The position numbers and the translations under genes were made by a program. This document shows positions 1-9,031 of a stretch of 10,237 bases of DNA, piece by piece. Every line of letters begins with the position of its first letter. Within the stretch, counting starts at the first letter, position 1. The stretch is from Clostridia bacterium (lineage in GTDB: Bacteria > Bacillota > Clostridia > Oscillospirales > Acutalibacteraceae): assembly GCA_017534365.1 (NCBI GenBank), contig JAFWCS010000360.1, forward strand, positions 1 through 10,237, given 5' to 3'. The notes beneath the pieces are model-generated. The model was given only the letters and a program-made list of their open reading frames with translations. It was not told the origin of the DNA and did not search any database.

Positions 1-561
1 AATCAATATTCTTTTTCTGCTGGCCGTTCTCGTCGAGGATCGGCTTGCCGTTGTCATCGGATAGACATCGTTCAGATCGCCGATCGTTAGCGAAGTGACG
101 TCGAAGCACCAGTTGATAGACAATGAACAATCATAGATAGAAGAAATTCCGATCAGAACTGCTTCTCCTTTTTTAAAGTAAAATGCCGGTCCGATCTCAA
201 AAAATGAATTGGCGTTATTTGAAAAGGAATAGTTAGCGCGATTGCCTGCGGCGGAGGTGCCGTCAAAGGTTTCTGACACGAAACACCCGGGCGAGTAGCA
301 GCTCGAGGCATTGGTCGGCTCACACTTGATTATATAAAAGCCGGTTTTTTCGGGGGTAAAAGACAAGGCAACCCTCCGACGCATATCCATCGTCAAGATA
401 TTGTCATTTTTAGCTTCTCCGGCATAGGTGAAAGTGGTGGGGCCGCCAGGATAGGTTATCCAACTAACGTTGTCGCCGTCATCCAGTGCAAAGACGGTTG
501 TCGGCAGAAGCAGCAGCGCGCTCAACAGCAGCGCGAGCGCGGCGTTCGCGATACGTTTCAT
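1..561 (-). CDS. Secreted protein of unknown function, incomplete at the window edge, apparent frameshift
   Basis: I do not recognise the family. The start at 561 has AGGAGG at 571-576 upstream. Residues 1-25 form a classic signal peptide: MKRIANA, a Leu/Ala-rich core, and a TVFA site with cleavage likely after Ala25. The mature part looks like an extracellular beta-rich domain. It includes the stretch FTPEKTGFYIIKC (68-80), which resembles the 'PEkTGyY' strands of bacterial surface beta-sandwich domains, and it has five cysteines (80, 88, 93, 145, 152). The frame is convincing to Tyr167 (about base 61). After that it runs into AGA, CGA and ATA codons that are rare here, while another frame reads DDNGKPILDENGQQKK with typical codons. 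One missing base near 58-60 would explain this, from either a real mutation or a sequence error. Base composition is more AT-rich than the rest of the window. The C-terminus lies beyond base 1. Export is well supported; function is unknown. Confidence 0.75.
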   Translation of the reverse strand, partial: MKRIANAALALLLSALLLLPTTVFALDDGDNVSWITYPGGPTTFTYAGEAKNDNILTMDMRRRVALSFTPEKTGFYIIKCEPTNASSCYSPGCFVSETFDGTSAAGNRANYSFSNNANSFFEIGPAFYFKKGEAVLIGISSIYDCSLSINWCFDVTSLTIGDLNDVYPMTTASRSSTRTASRKRILI

Positions 562-610
562 TTCTGGGTTCCTCCTGAAACAGTAATAATATGGCAGAGG
601 TGCCGTGCAT

Positions 611-639
611 ATTGTAGCAGATTTCTGCCGCTTTGTAAA
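611..639 (-). promoter_or_regulatory. Sigma-A type promoter of the minus-strand secreted-protein gene
   Basis: On the minus strand TTTACA (639-634) is followed by a 17-bp spacer and TACAAT (616-611), each box one base or so from consensus. Transcription would start near 604, giving a leader of roughly 43 nt before the start codon at 561. The -35 box sits inside the palindrome at 627-644. Confidence 0.65.
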
Positions 640-644
640 GCGGC
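627..644. repeat. Perfect palindrome over the -35 box, candidate operator
   Basis: GCCGCTTT, GT, AAAGCGGC form 8-bp perfect arms around a 2-bp centre. The -35 hexamer of the minus-strand promoter (634-639) lies in the middle. A dyad at this position is what a dimeric repressor site would look like. It is not followed by a T run on either strand, so a terminator is unlikely. The binding protein is unknown. Confidence 0.55.
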
Positions 645-764
645 GGCGGGCAGTTTCTGGCAATCAGGGACGGATTACGGCCGGGAATGCCGTGCCCTGC
701 GTCGCCTTCCTGTGCGTCGCTGCATTCTGCCGACCTTCGCTGCGGGTTTTTCGCTGCTGTTCTC
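645..764. other. Divergent intergenic stretch without a gene; imperfect hairpin at 665-699
   Basis: No convincing gene lies here: the open frames lack a ribosome binding site and overlap the promoters. CAGGG-ACGG (665-673) can pair with CCGT-G-CCCTG (690-699) with one bulged base and a 16-nt loop. No T run follows on either strand. It sits upstream of the plus-strand promoter; I see no other signal. Confidence 0.4.
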
Positions 765-793
765 TTGACTTTTCGGCCGGTTTATATTATAGT
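765..793 (+). promoter_or_regulatory. Sigma-A type promoter of the seven-gene operon
   Basis: TTGACT (765-770), a 17-bp spacer, and TATAGT (788-793): one mismatch to consensus in each box with optimal spacing. It is embedded in an AT-rich patch (781-810). The start point is expected near 800, leaving a leader of about 30 nt that contains the ribosome binding site GGGAGGTG (819-826). No further convincing promoter was seen before 9217. Confidence 0.8.
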
Positions 794-831
794 ATATACT
801 GTATAATTATATGCCGCCGGGAGGTGAACGC

Positions 832-1236
832 ATGGATTCTGCACTGCTGCAGTTTGTTCTGGATATCGCGCATTACGCGCTGCCGATCCTGGCGGGCGCG
901 GTGCTGATCCTTTGCTTTTCGGCGCTGCTTCGCCGCCAGCCGCCCTCACTCGGCCGGGCGGAGCTGGTGCGCGAAGAGGACGGCGAAGTTTTCCCGCTCA
1001 CGACGCGCGAAACCGCGATCGGCAGCCACAAGAGCTGCGATCTGGTGCTTGAGGACGCTTCGGTCTCCCGCCTGCACGCAGTGGTCGTCTGCAGCAAAGA
1101 CGGCTGGTTCGTTTCCGCCGTCGGCAGGGAGGATCCCGTCACCGTCAACGGTGTGCCGGTCGAGAAACGCGCCTATCTGAAGACGGGCGATCAGATCGCC
1201 ATCGGCGCCGTTTCGCTGCAGTTCAACAATCGCTGA
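832..1236 (+). CDS. Membrane-anchored FHA-domain protein
   Basis: This 134-residue protein has one membrane segment (about 14-33, ending in Arg-Arg) and a cytoplasmic forkhead-associated domain (about 42-132). FHA domains bind phosphothreonine peptides, usually made by Ser/Thr kinases. Visible landmarks are IGSHKSCDLVL (63-73), SVSRLHA (77-83) and VNG (105-107), matching the family pattern G-R...S-x-x-H...N-G. The Arg after the first Gly, a usual phosphate contact, is Ser65 here. The ATG at 832 is chosen because GGGAGGTG (819-826) lies just upstream; an in-frame ATG at 811 would place that site inside the gene. It is the first gene of the operon, 17 bp before the peptidase gene. Fold and topology are confident; the phosphoprotein partner and any kinase are not in the window. 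Confidence 0.85.
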   Translation: MDSALLQFVLDIAHYALPILAGAVLILCFSALLRRQPPSLGRAELVREEDGEVFPLTTRETAIGSHKSCDLVLEDASVSRLHAVVVCSKDGWFVSAVGREDPVTVNGVPVEKRAYLKTGDQIAIGAVSLQFNNR

Positions 1237-1253
1237 ATCGGAGGGCAGGCTGC

Positions 1254-2522
1254 ATGAAGGAAGCAACGCGGGTCGTGACCCTTGCAAACGGGCTGCGGAT
1301 GATTTTTGATCCGGTCGAAAACCGGCGCACCTGCGCCATCGGGATCCTGGTGCAAAGCGGCGTGGGCTATGAATCGCCGGAGCAGCTCGGCATTTCGCAC
1401 CTGATCGAGCATATGGTCTTCCGCGGCACGCAGGCGCACTCCTCTGCGGAGATCGCGCGCATGAGCGACAGAATCGGCGGTTCGCTGAACGCCTATACCG
1501 CGCGGGATCACACCTGCTTCTATGCTCACGCGCTGCGCGAAAACGCGCCCATGGCGCTCTCGCTGCTCTGCGAGATGCTGACCCGTCCCCGGTTCGATCC
1601 CGCCGATCTGGAAACGGAAAAAGGCGTTGTGCGGGAAGAGATCGCCGCCTATGAGGACGCCCCGGAAAGCCTGTGCGCGGATCTGTTTTTTGCAAACGCC
1701 TGGGCGGGGAATACGCTCGGCGGCAACGTGCTCGGCACGCGGGAAACGCTCGCCGCGATGGATCGCGCGGCGCTGCTGCGCCACATGGCGGACTTCTATA
1801 CGCCGGAGCGAACCATCCTCTCCTTCAGCGGAAGCTTCGATGAGGCGGAAATGACGGAGATCTGCGGCGCGGCCTTCGGTTCGCTGCCGCGCGGAAGCCG
1901 GCCGCCGCAGGCACCCTGCGCCGCTTACACCCCCTTTACGCTTGCAGTGCCCAGAGCGCTGACCCAGAATCAGCTGATCCTCGGCTTTGAGGGCGAGCCC
2001 GGCGCGGACCTGATGCGCAATCATGCCGCCTGCTACCTGGCGACCATGCTCACGGGCATGAATTCCTCGCGGCTCTATCTGGGGCTGCGGGATGCGCTGG
2101 GGCTGGTGTATTCCGTGGAGAGCGACTGCTGCACTTACGCCCGCAGCGCGCTGTTCACGGTCAGCATGGGCATGAGCGAGCGCACGGAACGGCAGGCGAT
2201 CGCGGAAGCGGTGCGCGCGTTGCGCGAGCTGCCCCGGACCTTCACGGCGGAGGAGCTGGAGGTTGCGCGGGAATACAGCCTGGCCTGGTTTGAAATGAAC
2301 GGAGAAAGCCTGACCTCCCGCGCAGCATACAACGCGGAAAGTCTGGTGGATTTCGGGCGGCTGCTGCCGCGCGCGGAAAACCGCGACGCGCTCAGGGCCG
2401 TTTCGCCCGAACTGATCCGCGCCGTCGCGGAGAAGATGTTTGATTTTGACCGCATCTCATTGTGCGCCGTGGGGCAGGTGCAGTCAGCAGAGGACTATCG
2501 CGCCTATCTGGCGTCGTTATAA
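1254..2522 (+). CDS. M16 family zinc metallopeptidase (YmxG/processing-peptidase type)
   Basis: This 422-residue single-chain M16 peptidase is close in length to Bacillus YmxG/MlpA (about 410). The inverted zinc motif is intact as H49-L-I-E52-H53, with the downstream Glu ligand expected in VREEI (126-130), about 76 residues on, as in the family. The N-terminal half (1-205) carries the active site. The C-terminal half has the substrate-binding signature SSRLYLGLRDALGLVYS (271-287), with the conserved Arg and Tyr. Such enzymes degrade or trim peptides; there is no signal peptide, so it should act in the cytoplasm. GGAGGG (1240-1245) supports the start. Many Clostridia carry M16 genes as pairs; here it stands alone. 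The family call is secure; the substrate is unknown. Confidence 0.92.
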   Translation: MKEATRVVTLANGLRMIFDPVENRRTCAIGILVQSGVGYESPEQLGISHLIEHMVFRGTQAHSSAEIARMSDRIGGSLNAYTARDHTCFYAHALRENAPMALSLLCEMLTRPRFDPADLETEKGVVREEIAAYEDAPESLCADLFFANAWAGNTLGGNVLGTRETLAAMDRAALLRHMADFYTPERTILSFSGSFDEAEMTEICGAAFGSLPRGSRPPQAPCAAYTPFTLAVPRALTQNQLILGFEGEPGADLMRNHAACYLATMLTGMNSSRLYLGLRDALGLVYSVESDCCTYARSALFTVSMGMSERTERQAIAEAVRALRELPRTFTAEELEVAREYSLAWFEMNGESLTSRAAYNAESLVDFGRLLPRAENRDALRAVSPELIRAVAEKMFDFDRISLCAVGQVQSAEDYRAYLASL

Positions 2523-2546
2523 ATGAAGGATACAGAGGAATAAAAA

Positions 2547-3335
2547 ATGCGAATGAATGACGTGAAGCGACTGGTCGTGAAGGTCGGCACCTCAACGCTG
2601 ACCTATGAGACCGGCAAAATCAATCTGCGGCGGCTCTCAAAGCTTGCGCAGGTGCTCAGCGATCTGAAAAACAGCGGCATCGAGATCGTGCTGGTCTCCT
2701 CCGGCGCGATCGGCGTGGGCGTGGGCAAACTCGGCCTGCCCGCGCGCCCGAAGGACACGCCAGGCAGGCAGGCGGCGGCCACGGTCGGCCAGTGTGAGCT
2801 GATGTTTCTCTATGATAAATTTTTCGGCGAGTACGGCAACGTCACCGGCCAGCTGCTGGTGACCCGCGCGGACTTTGAGGATGCGGAGCGGCGGCAGAAT
2901 CTGCACAATACGTTCTTCAAGCTCTTCGAATTCGGCGCGATCCCGATCGTCAACGAGAATGACAGCGTGGCGGTCGAGGAGATCGTGTTCGGCGACAACG
3001 ACCATCTTTCCGCCCACGTGGCGCGGCTGGTGCAGGCGGATCTGCTTGTGATCCTGTCGGATATCGACGGCCTGTTCAGCGCGGATCCGCGCACGGACGA
3101 ATCCGCCGTGCTGCTCCACAGCGTGGCGGAGATCAACGATGAGGTGCTCGCGCTCGCCGGCGGCAGCGGGACGGAACGCGGAACAGGCGGCATGCTCACC
3201 AAGCTCCACGCCGCGAAGCTGGCCACCGAGGACGGCATTGATACGGCAGTCATGAACGGCGCCGACCCGGAGGAGCTGTATAAGCTGCTTGCCGGGCGGC
3301 AGATCGGAACGATATTTAAAGCAAAGAGGGGTTAA
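2547..3335 (+). CDS. proB: Glutamate 5-kinase, short form without PUA domain
   Basis: ProB phosphorylates L-glutamate with ATP to gamma-glutamyl phosphate, the first step of proline synthesis. The amino-acid kinase domain fills the protein: VKVGTSTL (11-18, catalytic-type Lys12), SSGAIGVG (51-58), VNENDSV (135-141), FGDNDHLSA (148-156), SDIDGLFSADPR (171-182) and GTGGMLTK (212-219). At 262 residues it ends where E. coli ProB (367 residues) would go on into a C-terminal PUA domain. The ATG at 2547 fits AGAGGA (2534-2539); the next ATG at 2553 would be too far from it. The gene stops 3 bp before proA, so the two are likely translated together. I saw no T-box or other leader in the 24 bp upstream. 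Family assignment is firm. Confidence 0.96.
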   Translation: MRMNDVKRLVVKVGTSTLTYETGKINLRRLSKLAQVLSDLKNSGIEIVLVSSGAIGVGVGKLGLPARPKDTPGRQAAATVGQCELMFLYDKFFGEYGNVTGQLLVTRADFEDAERRQNLHNTFFKLFEFGAIPIVNENDSVAVEEIVFGDNDHLSAHVARLVQADLLVILSDIDGLFSADPRTDESAVLLHSVAEINDEVLALAGGSGTERGTGGMLTKLHAAKLATEDGIDTAVMNGADPEELYKLLAGRQIGTIFKAKRG

Positions 3336-3338
3336 ACG

Positions 3339-4583
3339 ATGAAAGAGATGCATGAGATCGGCAGACGCGCCAAGCAGGCGCAGACCACGCTTGCCGCGGC
3401 GGGCAGCGCAAAAACGGATCAGGCGCTGCGCGCGTGCGCTGCGGCCATCCGCAAAAAATCAGACTTTATTCTTTATGAAAACGCCAAGGATATCCGTGCG
3501 GCGGAGGAAAACGGCCTGAGCGAAGCGCTCATTGAACGCCTGACGCTGACCGAAGCGCGCATCGACGCGATGGCCAACGGCATCCTTGAAGTCGCCGCGG
3601 CGCCGACGCCTGTCGGCCGGGTGCTCTGGGGTGAAACGCGCCCGAACGGGCTGAAGATCGAGAAGGTCACCGTCCCCATCGGCGTGATCGCCGTCATCTA
3701 TGAATCCCGCCCGAACGTGACCGCGGATGCGGCCGCGATCTGCCTGAAGGCCGGCAACGCCGTGATCCTCAAGGGCGGCAAGGAGGCACAGCAATCCAAC
3801 AAGGCGATTGCGGAAACCATGCGCGGCGCGCTGGCGGATTGCGGGCTGGCGGCGGATTGCCTGATCCTGCTTGAGGATGCGAGCCGCGAGGATACTGCGG
3901 CGCTCATGAAGCTGAACGACTGCATCGACCTGCTGATCCCGCGCGGCGGCGCCGGTCTGATCCGTTCCGTGATCGAAAATGCGACCGTGCCCGTGATCGA
4001 AACGGGCGTGGGCAACTGCCATATCTATATTGATAAATCAGCGGATACTGCGATGGCAGCGTCGATTGTGGAGAACGCCAAGGCCTCCCGCGTTTCCGTC
4101 TGCAACGCCTGCGAGAGCCTGCTGATCCACAGAGAGGCGCTCGAGCGTGTGCTGCCCGCGATCGCCAAGCGCTTGCGCGCGCATCAGGTGGAAATGCGCG
4201 GAGACGAAGCAGTCTGCGATCTGCTGGAGGACGCCGTGCCCGCCGGGGAGGACGACTGGGGCAGGGAATATCTGGATTATATCATCAGTATTAAGACCGT
4301 GGGAAGCCTCGAGGAGGCGATCGCGCATATCCGCAAATACGGCACGGGTCACAGCGAGGCGATCGTGACCGAGGATTATCAGACGGCCGAGCGTTTCCAG
4401 CAGCGCGTGGATGCTGCGGCGGTATACGTCAACGCCTCCACCCGGTTCACGGACGGCGGGGAATTCGGCTTCGGCGCGGAGATCGGCATCTCCACACAGA
4501 AGCTGCACGCCAGAGGGCCGCTGGGCATCGCGCACATGGTCAGTGAAAAATACCTGATTCGCGGCAACGGCCAGATCAGATAA
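3339..4583 (+). CDS. proA: Gamma-glutamyl phosphate reductase (glutamate-5-semialdehyde dehydrogenase)
   Basis: ProA reduces gamma-glutamyl phosphate with NADPH to glutamate-5-semialdehyde, which cyclises to pyrroline-5-carboxylate. It works next to ProB in the cytoplasm. At 414 residues it has full family length. It shows the aldehyde-dehydrogenase fold landmarks VPIGVIAVIYESRPNVT (112-128), the nucleotide-site loop LKGGKEA (144-150), IPRGGAGLI (200-208), ETGVGNCHIY (221-230) and the catalytic-cysteine segment VSVCNACESLL (252-262, Cys255). Near the C-terminus are VNASTRFTDGGEFGFGAEIGIST and the usual KLHARGP end. AGAGGGG (3325-3331), inside the end of proB, is its ribosome binding site. ProC, needed for the last step, is not in the window. 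Confidence 0.97.
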   Translation: MKEMHEIGRRAKQAQTTLAAAGSAKTDQALRACAAAIRKKSDFILYENAKDIRAAEENGLSEALIERLTLTEARIDAMANGILEVAAAPTPVGRVLWGETRPNGLKIEKVTVPIGVIAVIYESRPNVTADAAAICLKAGNAVILKGGKEAQQSNKAIAETMRGALADCGLAADCLILLEDASREDTAALMKLNDCIDLLIPRGGAGLIRSVIENATVPVIETGVGNCHIYIDKSADTAMAASIVENAKASRVSVCNACESLLIHREALERVLPAIAKRLRAHQVEMRGDEAVCDLLEDAVPAGEDDWGREYLDYIISIKTVGSLEEAIAHIRKYGTGHSEAIVTEDYQTAERFQQRVDAAAVYVNASTRFTDGGEFGFGAEIGISTQKLHARGPLGIAHMVSEKYLIRGNGQIR

Positions 4584-4599
4584 AACGGAGGAAGAAGCC

Positions 4600-5616
<1,017 letters not shown>

Positions 5617-5654
5617 GCATTGACTGCAACTGTCGAAAGAAGGAACGATTCTCC

Positions 5655-6626
5655 ATGTGGTTTATTTTTGCATTGATCGCGACCCTCGGCTGGGGCTTTG
5701 CGGATCTGTTTTATAAGAAGGGCACCGACGAAGACGACCGTTATTCCCATCTCAAGATCGCGGTCTGGGTCGGGTTCGTGATGGGCGTTTGCGCGTTTGC
5801 GCTGCTGCCGTTCGCGGAAAGCGGCTTTTCCGTCAGATCGCTCGCGGTCAATGCTGTCAAATATGCGCCCGCTTCCCTGTGCTATATCATCTCCATGGTG
5901 ATCGGCTATGCAGGGATGCGCTATCTTGAAATCTCGATCATCTCTCCCGTGCAGAACGCGTCCGGCGCGCTTTCCACCGTGGCGATGTGCGTGTATTTCC
6001 TGCTTGTGGGCAGGATCACGAGCGTGCTGGATGAATATTCGGCGATGGATCTGATCGGCACGATCCTGATCGTTGCCGGCGTGATCGCGCTCGCGATCGT
6101 GGAGCAGCGCCTGGCAAAGGCGGAGGCGCCGCTGCCCAAAGAGGAGCGGAAATATCGCTTCGGCGCGCTGGCGCTGCTGTTCCCGCTGCTCTACTGCGTG
6201 TTTGACACGATCGGCACCGCGGCGGACGGTGTGATCCTCGACGAGGAAACCGGGCTGGGCCTGGGTGAGATCGACGTGCTCGTGCTTTACGGGCTGACCT
6301 TCCTGCTCATGGGCGTGCTTGCCTGGTTCTTCCTGCTCGTCAAAACCAAAAAGCCCTACAATCTCTTTGCAAAGCATGAGCGGCCGAAGGGCATCGCCGC
6401 CTGCGCGGAGGAATTCGGCCAGATCTTTTATGTTTACGCCATGGCGGCCAAGCCTCTGGTCGCCGCACCGATGATTGCTTCCTACTGCATCGTTTCGGTG
6501 ATCCTCTCCCGCATCTTCCTGAAGGAAAAGCTGAAAGCGACGCAGTATGCCTGCGTGGTTTCCGTCATCATCGGGATCGTGCTGCTGGGGATCTCCGAGG
6601 GTCTGTCGGAAGCGGGAGACGCTTGA
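5655..6626 (+). CDS. DMT superfamily (EamA-like) transporter
   Basis: This 323-residue integral membrane protein has about ten hydrophobic helices in two halves, the layout of drug/metabolite transporters. The first half holds FALIATLGWGFADLFYKKG (4-22) and the block ISPVQNASGALSTVAM followed by LIGTILIVAGVIALAIVE, typical of the end of an EamA repeat. A hydrophilic loop (EQRLAKAEAPLPKEERK) separates the halves. The second half ends with PMIASYCIVSVILSRIFLKEKL and VVSVIIGIVLLGI, again the EamA pattern. The substrate cannot be told from sequence. AAGGAA (5640-5645) lies 9 nt before the ATG. The stop is 3 bp before the mutS2 start. Superfamily membership is likely; closer assignment is not possible. 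Confidence 0.85.
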   Translation: MWFIFALIATLGWGFADLFYKKGTDEDDRYSHLKIAVWVGFVMGVCAFALLPFAESGFSVRSLAVNAVKYAPASLCYIISMVIGYAGMRYLEISIISPVQNASGALSTVAMCVYFLLVGRITSVLDEYSAMDLIGTILIVAGVIALAIVEQRLAKAEAPLPKEERKYRFGALALLFPLLYCVFDTIGTAADGVILDEETGLGLGEIDVLVLYGLTFLLMGVLAWFFLLVKTKKPYNLFAKHERPKGIAACAEEFGQIFYVYAMAAKPLVAAPMIASYCIVSVILSRIFLKEKLKATQYACVVSVIIGIVLLGISEGLSEAGDA

Positions 6627-6629
6627 TTC

Positions 6630-9029
6630 ATGGAATATTTTGAAAGAAACGCGCGCGCGCTGGAATTTGACCGCGTGCTCGCGCAGCTGGCCGCCTATGC
6701 CGGCTGCCCGGACGCCAAGGAAGCAGCGCTGCAGCTGCGGCCGGAAACGAGCCTGCCGCTCGCGCAGGCGCTGCTGCATCAGACTGTGGACGCGCACACG
6801 CTCCTTGCGCGATTCGGCGGCCCGTCCTTCGGCGGGCTGAAAAACGTCAACAACGCGCTGGCCCGCGCCGCGGCGGGGAGCGTGCTGCATCCGCGCGAGT
6901 TGCTGGATATCGGCGGCGTGCTGCGTGCGATCCGCGCGCTGACGCAGTGGCGTGATTCCAACGCCGGCGTCGAGACGGTGCTCGATCCGCTGTTTTCCGC
7001 GCTCGCGCCGAATCAATATCTCGAAAATGCGATCTTCTCCGCGATCCTGTCCGAGGAGGAGATCTCCGATCATGCCTCGCCGGCGCTGGCGGATATCCGC
7101 CGCAGCATCCGGCTGCAGGAGGCGAGAGTGCGCGAAAAGCTGGAGAAGCTCACGCGTTCGTCCTCGCTTTCAAAGTATTTGCAGGAGAGCATCATCACGC
7201 AGCGCAACGGGCGCTACGTGGTGCCGGTCAAGAGCGAACACCGCGCAGAGATCCCGGGTCTGGTGCATGACACCTCCGCGAGCGGCGCGACCGTCTTTAT
7301 CGAGCCGATGGCCGTCGTGGAGGCGAACAATGAGATCCGCGTGCTGCAGGCGAAGGAGCGCGAGGAGATCGACCGGATCCTGGCGGAGCTGTCCGCGCAG
7401 GCCGGATCCTTCGCCGACGGCATCAAAAACAGCTATGCCTGCGCCGTGGAGCTCAATCTGATCTTTGCCAAGGCGCAGTATGCCTATCACCTGAAGGCGA
7501 GCGCGCCGATCCTCAACGATCAGGGCATCCTGCATTTGCGCGGGGCGCGGCATCCGCTGATCGATCCCAAAACCGTCGTGCCGGTCGATATCGACCTCGG
7601 GCGGGAATTCGATACGCTCGTGATCACCGGGCCGAATACAGGCGGCAAAACCGTTTCGATCAAAACACTCGGCCTGCTTTCGCTCATGGCGATGTGCGGC
7701 CTGATGATCCCGGCGGGTGACCGCAGCGAGCTGTCGGTCTTCCGCACGGTGCTGGCGGATATCGGGGATGAGCAATCGATCGAGCAGTCGCTCTCCACCT
7801 TCTCCGCCCACATGACGAATATCAAGAGCATTCTGGACGTCGCGGACGACGGCAGTCTGGTGCTCATCGACGAGCTCGGTGCCGGCACAGATCCGGTCGA
7901 GGGCGCGGCGCTTGCCATGGCGATTCTGGAGGCGCTGCACGCGAAGGGCGCGAAGATCGCCGCCACGACCCATTACGCGGAGCTGAAGGCCTATGCGCTC
8001 GATACGCCGCGGGTCGAAAACGGCTGCTGCGAGTTCGACGTCGCGACCCTGCGGCCGACCTACCGGCTGCTGATCGGCGTTCCGGGCAAATCCAACGCGC
8101 TGGCCATCAGCGAGCGGCTCGGCATCGACCGCGCGGTGATCGACCGGGCGCAGGCGCTGGTCTCGGCGGAAAACCGCGAATTCGAAAACGTGGTCGATCA
8201 GCTGGAGGAAACGCGCCGCAGGATGGAGCATGAATATGCGCAGGCCAAGACGCTGACGGATGCGGCCGAAGCGGAAAAAGCGCAGGCCGCCGCCCTCCGG
8301 GAGGAGATCGCGCAGCTGCGCGCGCAGGAGATGGAGAAAGCGAAGGCGCAGGCGCTGCGTGTGACCGAGCAGGCCAAACGCGAGGCCTATGCGCTGCTGC
8401 AGTCGCTCGAGCAGCTGAAAAAGGAACAGCAGAAAACGAAGGACGCCGCGGAGCTGGTCCGCCGCGCGAAGGCGCTCGTGCGCAAGGGTGTGGACGCGAT
8501 CGACGCCGCCGCCGATCCCGTGACGGACGTCGAAGACGACGAGGAGGATTACGTGCTGCCCCGGCCGCTGGTCAAGGGCGACCGTGTGCTGCTGCGGGAT
8601 ATCGGCAAGCAGGCCATCGTCATCTCGCCGCCGGATAAAAACGGCAACGTCGAGGTGCAGGCCGGTTCGATCAAGACCCGCGTCAAGACGGAAAATCTTC
8701 GCCTGGTGGAGCAGACGCAGCAGCCGAAGCCCGCGCCCAGGCGCTCCGCCGTGCACGTGCAGGGCGAAAGCCGGCTGCATATGTCTGCGGAAACACGGGT
8801 GGATCTGCGCGGCATGACCGTGGAGGACTGCCTGCTGGAGCTGGATCGTTTCATCGACCATGCCCTGCGTACCGGTCTGCATGAATTCACCGTGGTCCAC
8901 GGCAAGGGCACCGGCGCGCTGCGCAGCGCCGTGACGCAGTATCTGCGGCGCTCGCCCTACGTCAAATCCAGCCGGCTGGGCGTTTACGGCGAGGGCGAGG
9001 ACGGCGTGACGATCGTGACGCTGAAATAA
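6630..9029 (+). CDS. mutS2: MutS2 ATPase with Smr domain
   Basis: This is a full-length 799-residue MutS2. It has the MutS core and clamp-like helices (about 1-310), an ABC-type ATPase with Walker A GPNTGGKT (334-341), the STFSAHM segment (389-395) and Walker B LVLIDELGAGTDP (410-422). A long charged coiled coil follows (about 515-615), then a KOW-like segment VKGDRVLLRDIGKQAIV (648-664), and a C-terminal Smr domain (about 722-799) with DLRG (725-728) and HGKGTGALR (757-765). Unlike MutS1 it lacks the mismatch-reading domain. In Bacillus subtilis MutS2 acts on collided ribosomes; in other bacteria it limits recombination. The start lies 3 bp after the transporter stop with only GGGAG (6614-6618) ahead, 11 nt away, which suggests translational coupling. 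It is the last gene of the operon. Confidence 0.97.
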   Translation: MEYFERNARALEFDRVLAQLAAYAGCPDAKEAALQLRPETSLPLAQALLHQTVDAHTLLARFGGPSFGGLKNVNNALARAAAGSVLHPRELLDIGGVLRAIRALTQWRDSNAGVETVLDPLFSALAPNQYLENAIFSAILSEEEISDHASPALADIRRSIRLQEARVREKLEKLTRSSSLSKYLQESIITQRNGRYVVPVKSEHRAEIPGLVHDTSASGATVFIEPMAVVEANNEIRVLQAKEREEIDRILAELSAQAGSFADGIKNSYACAVELNLIFAKAQYAYHLKASAPILNDQGILHLRGARHPLIDPKTVVPVDIDLGREFDTLVITGPNTGGKTVSIKTLGLLSLMAMCGLMIPAGDRSELSVFRTVLADIGDEQSIEQSLSTFSAHMTNIKSILDVADDGSLVLIDELGAGTDPVEGAALAMAILEALHAKGAKIAATTHYAELKAYALDTPRVENGCCEFDVATLRPTYRLLIGVPGKSNALAISERLGIDRAVIDRAQALVSAENREFENVVDQLEETRRRMEHEYAQAKTLTDAAEAEKAQAAALREEIAQLRAQEMEKAKAQALRVTEQAKREAYALLQSLEQLKKEQQKTKDAAELVRRAKALVRKGVDAIDAAADPVTDVEDDEEDYVLPRPLVKGDRVLLRDIGKQAIVISPPDKNGNVEVQAGSIKTRVKTENLRLVEQTQQPKPAPRRSAVHVQGESRLHMSAETRVDLRGMTVEDCLLELDRFIDHALRTGLHEFTVVHGKGTGALRSAVTQYLRRSPYVKSSRLGVYGEGEDGVTIVTLK

Positions 9030-9031
9030 TG

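Noticed and set aside
40..75. Programmed ribosomal frameshift in the minus-strand gene
   Set aside because: There is no slippery X-XXY-YYZ heptamer at the switch point and no evident downstream structure; an indel explains it more simply.
1..120. Dockerin-like repeat suggested by Asp/Asn-rich segments in the minus-strand gene
   Set aside because: GDLND and DDNGKPILDENG do not show the duplicated calcium-loop spacing of dockerins.
811..831. Earlier ATG for the FHA gene
   Set aside because: The strong ribosome binding site at 819-826 would lie inside the gene; the ATG at 832 is correctly spaced from it.
605..907. Plus-strand open frame of 100 codons before the FHA gene
   Set aside because: It spans both divergent promoters, has a Cys/Arg-rich product and overlaps the FHA gene in another frame.
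2523..2546. Possible T-box or other leader control of proBA
   Set aside because: Only 24 bp separate the peptidase stop from proB; there is no room for a T-box and no terminator hairpin.
7170..8900. Minus-strand open frame of 576 codons inside mutS2
   Set aside because: Same antisense composition bias; the plus strand encodes an intact, motif-complete MutS2.
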